The notes below the pieces were generated by a model that worked only from the letters and a program-made list of their open reading frames with translations, was not told the DNA's origin and did no database searches. Below are positions 26,767 to 35,422 of a stretch of 64,000 bases of DNA, in pieces. Position 1 is the stretch's first letter. Every line of letters begins with the position of its first letter. The translations under genes were made by a program, and so were the position numbers. The DNA is from Paenibacillaceae bacterium ZCTH02-B3 (lineage in GTDB: Bacteria > Bacillota > Bacilli > Paenibacillales > Paenibacillaceae). The stretch is from the NCBI GenBank assembly GCA_002159065.1, contig LZRV01000087.1, forward strand, positions 1 to 64,000, given 5' to 3'.

Positions 26767-27552
26767 TCAATCCTGCAGCAGCTGTTCTTTGTATTTGGAC
26801 AACGCGGCGCGCAGCCGCAAGATCGCTTTCGAATGCAGTTGCGAAATGCGCGACGGCGACAGGGACATCACGCCGGCGATTTCGCTGAGCGTCAGGTCCT
26901 CGTAGTAAAACAGGGAAATGACCGTGCGCTCCTTTTCCGTCAGTTTGTCGATGCTCTGCGCGAGCATTTCCTTGAGGTAGGTCTCATGCACGATATGCTC
27001 GGGATTGGCGGCCCTTTCGTCCACCAGCAAAGACAGGCGGGTCTCCGATTCTTCGTCTCGTATGGGATCTTCCAGGGAAAACACGGTGGTCACGGACACT
27101 TCTTGCAACATCTGCTGAAATTCCCGCCAGGATATATTTAAATACGCGCAAACCTCTTCATCGGTCGCGGAACGCATGAGTTTCTGCTCCAGCTCCGCAT
27201 AGGCTTCCTCCAGCCTGCGCGCCTTGTCGCGCACGGAACGGGGCACCCAGTCGCCCTGCCGGAGGCTGTCCAGAATGGCGCCGCGAATGCGCCAGGACGC
27301 GTAGGTCTCGAATTGCAGGCCCCTCCGGTGATCGAACTTCTCGATGGCGTCGATGAGCCCCATGACGCCGTTGCTGACCAGGTCTTCCTTGACGACGTTA
27401 TGCGGCAGACCGGCGGCGACGCGTCCGGAAACATAATCGACCAGGGGAAGGTAGGCTTCGATCAGTTTTTTCTTGGCCTCCGGATCCCTGTTTTCCTTCC
27501 AGCGGCGCCACAATTCTTCCCGCATGCCGCCGGAACGCTTCGTTTCGATCAT
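26767..27552 (-). CDS. sigD: RNA polymerase sigma-D (FliA/WhiG family)
   Basis: Alternative sigma factor of 261 residues for late flagellar, chemotaxis and autolysin genes. Region 2 (VVKEDLVSNGVMGLIDAIEKF and TYASWRIRGAILDSLR) and region 4 (DLTLSEIAGVMSLSPSRISQ) are clear, and region 1.1 is absent as expected. It sits near the promoter-distal end of the fla/che cluster, where distance from the promoter is known to limit its level in B. subtilis. Its anti-sigma factor FlgM is not in the window. Confidence 0.96.
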   Translation of the reverse strand: MIETKRSGGMREELWRRWKENRDPEAKKKLIEAYLPLVDYVSGRVAAGLPHNVVKEDLVSNGVMGLIDAIEKFDHRRGLQFETYASWRIRGAILDSLRQGDWVPRSVRDKARRLEEAYAELEQKLMRSATDEEVCAYLNISWREFQQMLQEVSVTTVFSLEDPIRDEESETRLSLLVDERAANPEHIVHETYLKEMLAQSIDKLTEKERTVISLFYYEDLTLSEIAGVMSLSPSRISQLHSKAILRLRAALSKYKEQLLQD

Positions 27553-27561
27553 GTTTTGCCG

Positions 27562-28023
27562 TCACCTGCCTTCCTCGTCCGTCATGTGGCGGATGGCGCC
27601 CGCGATTTTTTGCGGATCGAGGCGATCCAGCGTCGTCAGGCGTTTCGGCTCAAGGGGCTTGAACTCCGCCTTTTCCGCGTCATGCTGTCCTTCCGCCGCG
27701 TCTTTCGGCTTTTCCGCGGGTTTGCTTGCCAGCCATTGTTGCTGGATCATCCGGGTGAGAGACGCCCCTTCGTCCGAAACCGTCACGTCCACCAGGCGGC
27801 CGCGGCTCTGGTTGCCTCCGCCGTCCGCCGGGCTTCCCGGTTTCGTCTCCAGAAATGTCGTCAGCACGTACCGCGCCGCATGGGCGACGGCTGTGAACGC
27901 GGCAAAGGCGATCACGCTGCGCAGCAGGGTGGTGTCGAGGGGATTGCGCCAGGCCGAAAGCAACAGCACGAAGGCGGCGCCGGCGGCGCCAAATGCAACG
28001 GTCCATTTCCAGCCACGGAACAC
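27562..28023 (-). CDS. Two-helix membrane protein between cheD and sigD, function unknown
   Basis: A 153-residue protein: two hydrophobic segments near the N terminus (about residues 8-25 and 33-56), then a charged cytosolic tail. The tail includes a Lys/Glu-rich stretch and ends TLDRLDPQKIAGAIRHM. The GTG at 28023 is preferred, with AAGGA nine bases upstream; a TTG at 28029 overlaps the cheD stop. B. subtilis has no gene between cheD and sigD. I do not recognise a family; its tight spacing within the operon implies a link to motility or sigma-D control. Confidence 0.75.
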   Translation of the reverse strand: MFRGWKWTVAFGAAGAAFVLLLSAWRNPLDTTLLRSVIAFAAFTAVAHAARYVLTTFLETKPGSPADGGGNQSRGRLVDVTVSDEGASLTRMIQQQWLASKPAEKPKDAAEGQHDAEKAEFKPLEPKRLTTLDRLDPQKIAGAIRHMTDEEGR

Positions 28024-28025
28024 GG

Positions 28026-28517
28026 TCAAATTTCCTTCACCCCATGCTGAACGCTGCGAATGTGCAGCACGCCGGTTCGGCTGTCAAATTCGACCGTCCG
28101 TCCGTAATTTCCCCCCGTATCCTCCGCGATGAGCCGTATGCCGAGCTTTTTCAGGGCTTCTTTCACGGATTCCACGTTGCGCGGCCCGATGCGCATGACG
28201 TCTTCTCCGGCAAAGTGGAACATCTGCGCGCCGCCGGCCATCTTGGCCACCAGCCGGCCGGGATCCGCCCCCGCGCGCGCCATCATGTCGACAAGGCCCG
28301 GCACCGCGGTGTCCGCGTATTTGGCCGGGTTGATCCTGTTTTCCCGCGCGATGCTTGACGAAGGAAGCATAATGTGCGCCATTCCGGCGATGCGCCGCAG
28401 CTCGTCGTAAAGGACCAAGCCGACGCAGGATCCGAGGCCGGTGGTTCTCAGGGATTCGCCGGACGCCGCCACTTTCATGTCGGCCATGCCGACCTTCAGG
28501 ACGGTGACCTCGTTCAT
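28026..28517 (-). CDS. cheD: Chemoreceptor glutamine deamidase CheD
   Basis: A 163-residue enzyme that deamidates glutamines on chemoreceptors and binds CheC to raise its phosphatase activity. The catalytic Cys is in TTGLGSCVGLVLYD and the His in GMAHIMLP; the GGAQMF segment is also conserved. It overlaps cheC by four bases (ATGA), matching the known CheC-CheD partnership. Confidence 0.95.
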   Translation of the reverse strand: MNEVTVLKVGMADMKVAASGESLRTTGLGSCVGLVLYDELRRIAGMAHIMLPSSSIARENRINPAKYADTAVPGLVDMMARAGADPGRLVAKMAGGAQMFHFAGEDVMRIGPRNVESVKEALKKLGIRLIAEDTGGNYGRTVEFDSRTGVLHIRSVQHGVKEI

Positions 28518-29134
28518 TCCATGGGCACTCCCAGGGAGTGAAAAAGCCGCGGGAACGCATCGGGATCGGGAATGAAGAAAAAATGTCCTTCCGCTTGCCG
28601 GTCACCCTCGAAAAAAGTCGTATCGATCAGCAAAGCGTCGTCTCCCATCGTGCCGAATTGCAGCAGTCCGTAACCCAGAATGGCTCCGGCCATGTCCACC
28701 GCCACGGAGGGGACGGTCGGCGTCAGCCTCATTCCGGTCAGGTCGGCCAGCGAGGTCAGGTACGAGCCGCCCAGAATGTTGCCGATTTCGCACAGCGTGG
28801 ACAATTCCATTTCGGTGTAGCCGGGCCCCTTGACGTCCTCCATGCCGAGAAGCACGTTCAGGAGGCGGTTCGCCTGCTCCAGGCTCATGATGAAAAACAT
28901 GTTTCCGGGCGCGTCGCCGACGACGCGCAGATAGACGGCGACAACCACCGTTTCCGCCCCGCCGACCCTGTCGGCGATTTGCTCGAAGGGCAGGACGCTG
29001 ACGGTCGGCACCTTCATGTTGACCCGCTTGTCCAGGAGCCTCGACAGGGCGGTGGCGGCGTTTCCCGCGCCGATGTTGCCGATTTCGCGCAACACGTCCA
29101 GTTTGAATTCCGCGTTTTGCCCGAAAAGCTCCAC
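28514..29134 (-). CDS. cheC: CheY-P phosphatase CheC
   Basis: A 206-residue protein that dephosphorylates CheY-P. Two active-site repeats are visible: REIGNIGAGNAATALSRL near residues 16-33, and CEIGNILGGSYLTSLADL in the middle. It starts three bases after the cheW stop and overlaps cheD by four bases. It complements FliY, the switch-located phosphatase encoded at 41478-42704. Confidence 0.95.
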   Translation of the reverse strand: MELFGQNAEFKLDVLREIGNIGAGNAATALSRLLDKRVNMKVPTVSVLPFEQIADRVGGAETVVVAVYLRVVGDAPGNMFFIMSLEQANRLLNVLLGMEDVKGPGYTEMELSTLCEIGNILGGSYLTSLADLTGMRLTPTVPSVAVDMAGAILGYGLLQFGTMGDDALLIDTTFFEGDRQAEGHFFFIPDPDAFPRLFHSLGVPME

Positions 29135-29137
29135 GGT

Positions 29138-29599
29138 TTATTCTCCAATTTGTTCAAGCTGGACGATCTCGGATTTGTTGAGCACTTCCGGAAGGTTGAG
29201 CAGCACCAGAAGACGTCCGTCCTCCAGCTTGGCCACGCCGCGCAGGTATTTGGCCTTCACGCCGCCGACGATTTCCGGCGGGTCCTCGATCATGTCTTCC
29301 GTCAGATCGATCACGTCGTTGGCGGAATCGACGATGAAGCCCACTTCCATGTCGGCCACGCTCACGATCACGATGCGGGTGTTGGCGTCCGGCTCCACCT
29401 CCGGCAGGCCGAACCGGCCGCGCAGGTCGATGACCGGCACCACGTTGCCGCGCAGGTTGATGACGCCCTTGACGAACGGCGGCGTCTTGGGAACCCGCGT
29501 GACCGGAGACATGCGCTCGATGGTGCGGACCTTGTCCACCTCGATGCCGTACGACTCGTCCGCCAGCTTGAAAACGATTGCTTTGAATTCTTCCGCCAT
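29138..29599 (-). CDS. cheW: Chemotaxis coupling protein CheW
   Basis: A 153-residue SH3-like adaptor that links receptors to CheA. Conserved stretches include YGIEVDKVRTIERM, VKGVINLRGNVVPVIDLR and VGFIVDSANDVI. It lies 40 bases after cheA. Together with cheA, cheB, cheC and cheD it completes the signalling set except for CheR, CheV and receptors, which are not in the window. Confidence 0.96.
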   Translation of the reverse strand: MAEEFKAIVFKLADESYGIEVDKVRTIERMSPVTRVPKTPPFVKGVINLRGNVVPVIDLRGRFGLPEVEPDANTRIVIVSVADMEVGFIVDSANDVIDLTEDMIEDPPEIVGGVKAKYLRGVAKLEDGRLLVLLNLPEVLNKSEIVQLEQIGE

Positions 29600-29639
29600 G
29601 GGGATTCCTCCTTGGGGTTAGGCGTCACGGAGACATATG

Positions 29640-31697
29640 TCATTTGATCAGCGAATTCGGATCGATGATCAGCGCGACCTGTCCGTCGCCGAGGATCGTC
29701 GCTCCGAAGATGACATCGTTGTTGGCCAGGTATTTGCCCAGCGATTTGAGGACGATGTCGTTTTGGCCGATGAAATCGTCCACCATGAGGGCCGCCATCC
29801 GGTCGCCCTTGCGAATCAGCACGATTTCCGTCTCCGCTTCCGCGTCGTCCCGGTAATGGGGCGATTCGAGCACCTCGGCGAGGGAGATCACCGGCACGAT
29901 GGAATTCCGGTATTCGACCACCCGGGTGCCGTGGACGTCGCGGATGGAATTTTGCTCGATGATGCCGGTCTCCACGATGGAGGACAGCGGGATGGCGTAT
30001 TTCTCCGGTCCGAGCTTGACCAGCATGGCCGAAATGACCGACAGGGTCAGGGGCAGACGGATGATGAACCGCGTGCCCGCGCCGGGCGTCGATTCCACGG
30101 AGACGCGTCCGCCCAGGGATTCGATCTTCGTCTTCACCACGTCGAGACCGACGCCGCGGCCGGAGATGTCGGACACCGTCTCGGCGGTGCTGAAGCCGGA
30201 AGCGAAGAGCAGCTGGTACGCCTGTTCGTCGGTGAGGCGCGCGGCGTCGGCCGCGGTGAGCATGCCCCGCTGGACGGCTTTGTCCACCACTTTTTTCCGG
30301 TCGATTCCCCGTCCGTCGTCCTCGATTTCGATCACCACGAAATTGCCGCTGTGGTAGGCCCGCAGCATCACCTTGCCCGTCTCCGGCTTGCCCGCCTTCT
30401 TCCGGTCGGCGACCGGTTCCAGACCATGGTCGATGGCGTTGCGGATAAGGTGCACCAGCGGATCGCCGATCTCGTCGACCACCGTGCGGTCCAGTTCCGT
30501 TTCCGCGCCGCTGATGACGAAATCCACCTTCTTGCCGAGGGATTTGGCCAGATCGCGCACCATGCGGGGGAAACGGTTGAACACCGTTTCCAGCGGCACC
30601 ATGCGCAATTTCAGAATGACATCCTGCAGATTGCCGGTAATGCGCGACATCTGTTCGACCGCTTCCGTCAGATCCCCGCGCCGGATTTCCGACGCGAGCT
30701 GCTCCATGCGGGCGCGGTTGATGATGAGCTCGCTGAACATGTTCATCAGCGCGTCCAGCCGTTCGCTGTCCACGCGGATGGTGCGTCCCGCCACGCCGCC
30801 CGGCTTGTCCCCGCGCCCCGAAGCGGCAGCCGGCTGCCCCGTTCCGGTCCGGGCTTGTTCCGCCTGAACCGCCGAAGCGGCCGCCGATTCGGCCCGCGCC
30901 TGCTCCTGCGGCGGCGCTTCGGCCAGATCCGACCGGCTGAGTTCCTCCGCGGTCACTTCTTCAATTTCGGAAATGCCGTTGATGAGATCCCGGATGAAGG
31001 AAGCTTCTTGCCGGGTAATATAATAAACGGCAAACGTGCGGTCGAAATTTTCCTGTTCCAGATCCTGCACGGAGGGCTCGGATTTGATGACCTCCCCGTG
31101 GCGTTCCAGCGCGTCGAACACCATATAGGCGCGGGCGGCCTTGAGGAGGCACCCTTCGCGCAGCGTGACCCGGATATGCAGCGCGCGGTATCCGCTTTCC
31201 GCCGACTGGCGGATGACCGAAAGCTGATATTCGTCCAGCCCGTGCCGCCCCGGCGTCCCGGAAGATGCGCTCCCGCCTCCGTCCTTGCCGGACGCCGGTC
31301 GTGACGCGGACGGCGCGCCCCCTTCCGCCATCGATTTGAGACGCTCGACCAAATCCGCCACGTCGGCCTGGCCCGCGCCTCCTCCTTCCATATCCCGGAC
31401 CATGGCCTCCAGGGTATCCAAACCCTTGAACAGCGTGTCGAAAATGTCGTCATTCATCTTCAGGCGCCCGCCCCGCACCTGATCCAGGACGTTCTCCATC
31501 TCGTGGGTCAGGGCGGCCAGATCCTGGAATCCCATGGTGGCCGACATGCCTTTCAGGGTGTGGGCGGAACGAAAGATGCTCTGCACGATGTCGATGTCAT
31601 CCGGCTGCTGCTCCAGGCGAAGCAGGTTTTCGTTCAGCGCCTGCAAGTGCTCCTTCGCCTCGTCGATAAACATCGACAGATACTGATTCATTTCCAC
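29640..31697 (-). CDS. cheA: Chemotaxis histidine kinase CheA
   Basis: Receptor-coupled kinase of 685 residues that phosphorylates CheY and CheB. Domains: HPt with the phosphorylated His46 in SAHTLKGMSATMG, a P2 response-regulator-binding domain (about 165-270), dimerisation, an ATPase domain (NAIDHGLE, EIEDDGRGID, GRGVGLDVVK) and a CheW-like regulatory domain. The GTG at 31697 is chosen: GGAGG is nearby and the product then starts MEMNQYLSMFIDE, matching B. subtilis MDMNQYLDVFIDE. An Ala-rich linker precedes the dimerisation domain. Confidence 0.96.
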   Translation of the reverse strand: MEMNQYLSMFIDEAKEHLQALNENLLRLEQQPDDIDIVQSIFRSAHTLKGMSATMGFQDLAALTHEMENVLDQVRGGRLKMNDDIFDTLFKGLDTLEAMVRDMEGGGAGQADVADLVERLKSMAEGGAPSASRPASGKDGGGSASSGTPGRHGLDEYQLSVIRQSAESGYRALHIRVTLREGCLLKAARAYMVFDALERHGEVIKSEPSVQDLEQENFDRTFAVYYITRQEASFIRDLINGISEIEEVTAEELSRSDLAEAPPQEQARAESAAASAVQAEQARTGTGQPAAASGRGDKPGGVAGRTIRVDSERLDALMNMFSELIINRARMEQLASEIRRGDLTEAVEQMSRITGNLQDVILKLRMVPLETVFNRFPRMVRDLAKSLGKKVDFVISGAETELDRTVVDEIGDPLVHLIRNAIDHGLEPVADRKKAGKPETGKVMLRAYHSGNFVVIEIEDDGRGIDRKKVVDKAVQRGMLTAADAARLTDEQAYQLLFASGFSTAETVSDISGRGVGLDVVKTKIESLGGRVSVESTPGAGTRFIIRLPLTLSVISAMLVKLGPEKYAIPLSSIVETGIIEQNSIRDVHGTRVVEYRNSIVPVISLAEVLESPHYRDDAEAETEIVLIRKGDRMAALMVDDFIGQNDIVLKSLGKYLANNDVIFGATILGDGQVALIIDPNSLIK

Positions 31698-31746
31698 TGG
31701 CCGGACACCTCCCGTAGGTCTGACGAAGCGCGTTCCTACCGATTCC

Positions 31747-33162
31747 TCATGCGACATTCCGGATGAGCCATCGCGCGATCTCGTGCAGCGGCAGGACATG
31801 CGCCGCGGCGCCCATCTGGATGGCGCTGCGGGGCATGCCGTATACCACGCAGGTCTCCTCCGACTCGGCGACCGTCAAGGCGCCGTCTTCCCGCAGCCGT
31901 TTCAGGCCCCTGGCGCCGTCGCTGCCCATGCCCGTGAGCAGCATGGCAACGCGCCTGAGCTCCGAAAGGCCGACGAGCGAATCAAACAGGACGTCCACCG
32001 ACGGTTTGTGGCCGTTGCGCGGCGGACCGTCTTCCAGATGGATGCGGTATCGGCCGGCAGACTCTTTCTCCAGCGTCATCTGCAGGCCGCCGGGCGCGAT
32101 GTACGCCGTCCCGTTCTCCACCGGTTCGCCGTGTTCCGCTTCGCGGACGCGGATCCGGCAGGACTGGTCGAGGCGCTGCGCCAGCGAACGGGTGAACCGG
32201 GGCGGCATGTGCTGGACGATGAGCAGCGGCGCGGGAAAATCCGCCGGAAGGGCGGTCAGCAATTCCTGGAGTGCGCGCGGTCCGCCCGTGGACACGCCGA
32301 CGGCGACCAGCCGGGTCACCGGCTGAAGCCGACGGGCCGGCGTCTTTGCCGGCCGCTCCGGAATCGAAGGAGCCGCCGTTTCCTTCGGGCCGGTCTCCCT
32401 GCTCCGGACCGCAGCACCGGTGCGCATGGCGCGCTTGCGCTCCCTGGGCGCTCCGGCGTCCGCCGCGGCGCCTGTCCCGGCGGACGCCGGGGGGAGGCTG
32501 CGCATCTGCGCCGCGGTTTCCGGAAGCGGGGAGGACCCTTGCGCCCCGCCGCCGGCTTTCGGGGACGGGAGGCTCTTCCGCGAACCTTTCGACGGACCGC
32601 TTTCCCCCGCGTCTCCCTCCGGCTTGGGCGGCAACCCGCGTTGCCGGGGCATATTCGCCGGCGGCGCCGGGGCCGGAACGTTCGCCGCGTGCCTGTCCGG
32701 AGAAGAGGGAACGGGCGCCGGCGCCGGCGTCCGGGCAAGCAGCCGCAGCCGCCCCTCCCGCCCCGTCTCGGCCGCGATGAGCAGCCGTTCCAGCAGGATT
32801 TTCGATACCTTCTCCAAACCCAGCCCCGCGGAGACGTCCGGCTTGCGCACGAAATCGAACGCCCCCGATTGCAGGGCCAGGATGGTTTCCCTCATGCCGT
32901 CCTCGCTGACCGCCGACATCAGGATGACCGGCGTCGGGCGCGCCGCCATGATTTCCCGGAGCGCTTCGATGCCGTTCATCTTCGGCATTTCCAGGTCCAT
33001 CACCACGACATCGGGCGCAAGTTCCCGCGTCAGCCGAAGGGCTTCTTCGCCGTCGCCGGCAACCCCGGCGATCTCGAACCGGCCCGATAAGGTGATCAGA
33101 TCGCCGAACACTCTGCGCATGAAAGGGGAATCGTCCACGAGCAGGACCCGGTATTTGTCCAT
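31747..33162 (-). CDS. cheB: Chemotaxis response regulator protein-glutamate methylesterase CheB, long linker
   Basis: A 471-residue receiver-methylesterase. The receiver has the phosphorylated Asp56 in VVVMDLEMPKMNG; the C-terminal esterase has the catalytic Ser in GVSTGGPRAL, His in IVQHMPPRFT and Asp in LTGMGSDGARGL. It removes methyl groups from receptors during adaptation. The linker (about residues 137-277) is rich in Pro, Ala, Arg and Ser and makes the protein about 110 residues longer than B. subtilis CheB. The start codon ATG and the operon position after flhG are standard. Confidence 0.95.
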   Translation of the reverse strand: MDKYRVLLVDDSPFMRRVFGDLITLSGRFEIAGVAGDGEEALRLTRELAPDVVVMDLEMPKMNGIEALREIMAARPTPVILMSAVSEDGMRETILALQSGAFDFVRKPDVSAGLGLEKVSKILLERLLIAAETGREGRLRLLARTPAPAPVPSSPDRHAANVPAPAPPANMPRQRGLPPKPEGDAGESGPSKGSRKSLPSPKAGGGAQGSSPLPETAAQMRSLPPASAGTGAAADAGAPRERKRAMRTGAAVRSRETGPKETAAPSIPERPAKTPARRLQPVTRLVAVGVSTGGPRALQELLTALPADFPAPLLIVQHMPPRFTRSLAQRLDQSCRIRVREAEHGEPVENGTAYIAPGGLQMTLEKESAGRYRIHLEDGPPRNGHKPSVDVLFDSLVGLSELRRVAMLLTGMGSDGARGLKRLREDGALTVAESEETCVVYGMPRSAIQMGAAAHVLPLHEIARWLIRNVA

Positions 33163-33205
33163 GTTTGCTCCCCCTCTCTTGCTTCTCGGCGGCGAAATTC
33201 GAGGA

Positions 33206-34069
33206 TCATCCCCAAATCCGTCTGATGCGGCTCAGAAAACCGCGAATGCCCGCAGGCGCGGCCGTCCTCTCTTCCATGAGGAAACTGGAAGCGATGCGGT
33301 CGATGCCTTTGGCCGCCGGACAGTGGGGATAGGCGTGCAGCAACGGAACCTGCTTCTTGACGGCCTTGGGCACATGCTGGTCGTCGGGAACGTACCCGAG
33401 CGGCAAGATGTCCAGGCCGAGAAACCTCGCCGCCACCCGCCGGAAATGATCCGCCGTCTGGATGCCTTCCCGTTCGTCGGCCACCCGGTTGATGACCAGG
33501 CGGAACCGGACCGGTTCGCCTCCGGCGCTCACCATTTTGATCAGCGCGTAGGCGTCCGTGACGGCGGTGGGCTCCGGAGTGGTCACGACGATGGTTTCGT
33601 CCGCCGCCGTGATGAACCGCGCTGTTTCCTTTGACAGGCCGGCGCCCGTGTCAAAAAGCACGAAGTCGAAATGCCCGTGGAGTTTTTCGACCTCGGTGAC
33701 GAAGTATTCCAGCTGTTCCTCGTCGAGCCGGAGCAGGTCGAGGAACCCCGATCCCCCGGCGATGAAGCGCAGACCCCCCGGTCCTTCCTGGATGATCTCC
33801 CAGATGGTCTTTTCCTTTCGCAAGAGATGCACCAGGTTGTAGCGGGCGGGAGAGCCCAGCAGAACATCGATGTTGGCCATCCCGATATCGGCGTCGAACA
33901 CGAGCACGCTGTGCCCCCGGTTGCGGAGGGCGATGGCGAAATTGAGGCTGAAATTCGATTTGCCGACGCCGCCCTTTCCGCTGGTGACGGCGACCACGCG
34001 GGTCGTCCCCGGCGCCGTCCCGATCCTGGCCCGGACCCGTTCCCTCAGGGCTTGCGCCTGATCATGCAT
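33206..34069 (-). CDS. flhG: Flagellum site/number regulator FlhG (YlxH, MinD-like ATPase)
   Basis: A 287-residue MinD/ParA-type ATPase that works with FlhF to set flagellar number and position. The deviant Walker A motif SGKGGVGKSNFS is near residue 30, followed by VFDADIGMANIDVLLGS and DTGAGLS. The extreme N terminus, DQAQALRERV, resembles the segment that activates the FlhF GTPase. It begins three bases after flhF. Confidence 0.95.
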   Translation of the reverse strand: MHDQAQALRERVRARIGTAPGTTRVVAVTSGKGGVGKSNFSLNFAIALRNRGHSVLVFDADIGMANIDVLLGSPARYNLVHLLRKEKTIWEIIQEGPGGLRFIAGGSGFLDLLRLDEEQLEYFVTEVEKLHGHFDFVLFDTGAGLSKETARFITAADETIVVTTPEPTAVTDAYALIKMVSAGGEPVRFRLVINRVADEREGIQTADHFRRVAARFLGLDILPLGYVPDDQHVPKAVKKQVPLLHAYPHCPAAKGIDRIASSFLMEERTAAPAGIRGFLSRIRRIWG

Positions 34070-34072
34070 AGG

Positions 34073-35422
34073 CTATTCCCCCAGCAGGCGGCGAACCAGA
34101 TCTTCCGGGTCGAAGACCCGGATGTCGTCGGGAACCGTCTGGCCGCACGTGATGTACGAAATGGACAGGCCGAAGTCCTGGACCAGGTTGAGAACCGCGC
34201 CGTACGAATCGGTTTCGTCCAGCTTGGTGAGCAGCAGGCCGTCAACGCCGTACTTGACAAAATGGGAGGCCACCGTTTTCATGTCGCTGTACTTGTGGGT
34301 CATGCTGAGCACCAGGTACGTCTGGGCGTTCTCCCCGGGCGACAGAAGGGCATTGACCTCGGAAACGAACAATTCGTTGCGGTAATTGCGTCCCGCCGTG
34401 TCCATCAGCAAGAGGTCCCGATCGGCCAGCTTGTGGAAAGCCTTGTGCAGCTCGGCGGGTGAAAACACCACTTCCATCGGCACATTGAGGATGTTGGCGT
34501 AGGTCCTGAGCTGATCGACGGCCGCGATCCGGTAGGTATCCGCCGTGATGAACCCGACCGAACGCCGGTATGTAAGCGTCTGTTCGGCGGCCAGCTTGGC
34601 AAGGGTGGTCGTCTTGCCCACCCCCGTCGGCCCGACCAGACGGACGATGCGGGTATCCGCGGTAATGCCTTTTCCCGTGAAGGGCTCCAGCCACTCCAGC
34701 AGAATCTCCCGCGCCGCCTCGGCGGGGTCCTTCCGGTCCGCCTCCAGCCGGTTCTGCAGTTCCTCGGCGAAACGTTCCACCAGAGAGGCCTCGACGCCTT
34801 GATCCGCAAGCCGGCGCGACCAGCGGGCCGCCGGTTCGGGAAGGGTATTCAGCGTCTGTTGTCTGGCCATGCGGAGGACCATTTCCTTCACGGCGCGCAG
34901 TTCCCGCATGAGCTCGTCCCGGTCTCCCCCGGAGACGGGTTCCGCTTCTCCCGCCGCAGCCGGACGGAAGCCGGAAGCCGGGCCGGAAGCGGCCGGTTCC
35001 GTTCGGGCATCCGGGAACAGCGCCTGGGACGAAGCAGGGGTTGAAACCGAAGCGGATGCCGGGGAAGGCTGATGCTGGTTCGCGTACCGCTCCCTTACGG
35101 CCTGCGAAGGCATCAGCGTGGCGATGCCCGTGACGGCGGAAGCGTCCGCCGGTCCGGCCGCGGCGGAGGTCTGCAGGCCGTCCGGCCGCTCCGCCAACGC
35201 CTGGCGGTGCATCGCCAGCGAGCGGGCGGCCGCCCGCGCCCGGGTCAGCGACGCTTCGTCCACCGCGGCGATCACTTCCACGCGCCGCTTGCGGAACATG
35301 CCGAGAAACCCGCCTTCGCGAATTTCCTTCGTGCCGAGGATGACGGCGTCGGGTCCCAGTTCGCCGCGGATCTGCTGCACCACCCCGGGCAAATCGTCCG
35401 CCACGTACCTTTTGACCTTCAT
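34073..35422 (-). CDS. flhF: Flagellar biosynthesis GTPase FlhF
   Basis: SRP-type GTPase of 449 residues that helps place the flagellar basal body. The N-terminal basic domain (MKVKRYVADDLPGVV) is followed by a variable Pro/Ser/Ala-rich region, a helical N domain and the G domain, with [23 protein letters not shown] and TKLDETDSYG. Length is slightly above the B. subtilis protein (366) because of the linker. It overlaps flhA by four bases (ATGA). Confidence 0.95.
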   Translation of the reverse strand: MKVKRYVADDLPGVVQQIRGELGPDAVILGTKEIREGGFLGMFRKRRVEVIAAVDEASLTRARAAARSLAMHRQALAERPDGLQTSAAAGPADASAVTGIATLMPSQAVRERYANQHQPSPASASVSTPASSQALFPDARTEPAASGPASGFRPAAAGEAEPVSGGDRDELMRELRAVKEMVLRMARQQTLNTLPEPAARWSRRLADQGVEASLVERFAEELQNRLEADRKDPAEAAREILLEWLEPFTGKGITADTRIVRLVGPTGVGKTTTLAKLAAEQTLTYRRSVGFITADTYRIAAVDQLRTYANILNVPMEVVFSPAELHKAFHKLADRDLLLMDTAGRNYRNELFVSEVNALLSPGENAQTYLVLSMTHKYSDMKTVASHFVKYGVDGLLLTKLDETDSYGAVLNLVQDFGLSISYITCGQTVPDDIRVFDPEDLVRRLLGE

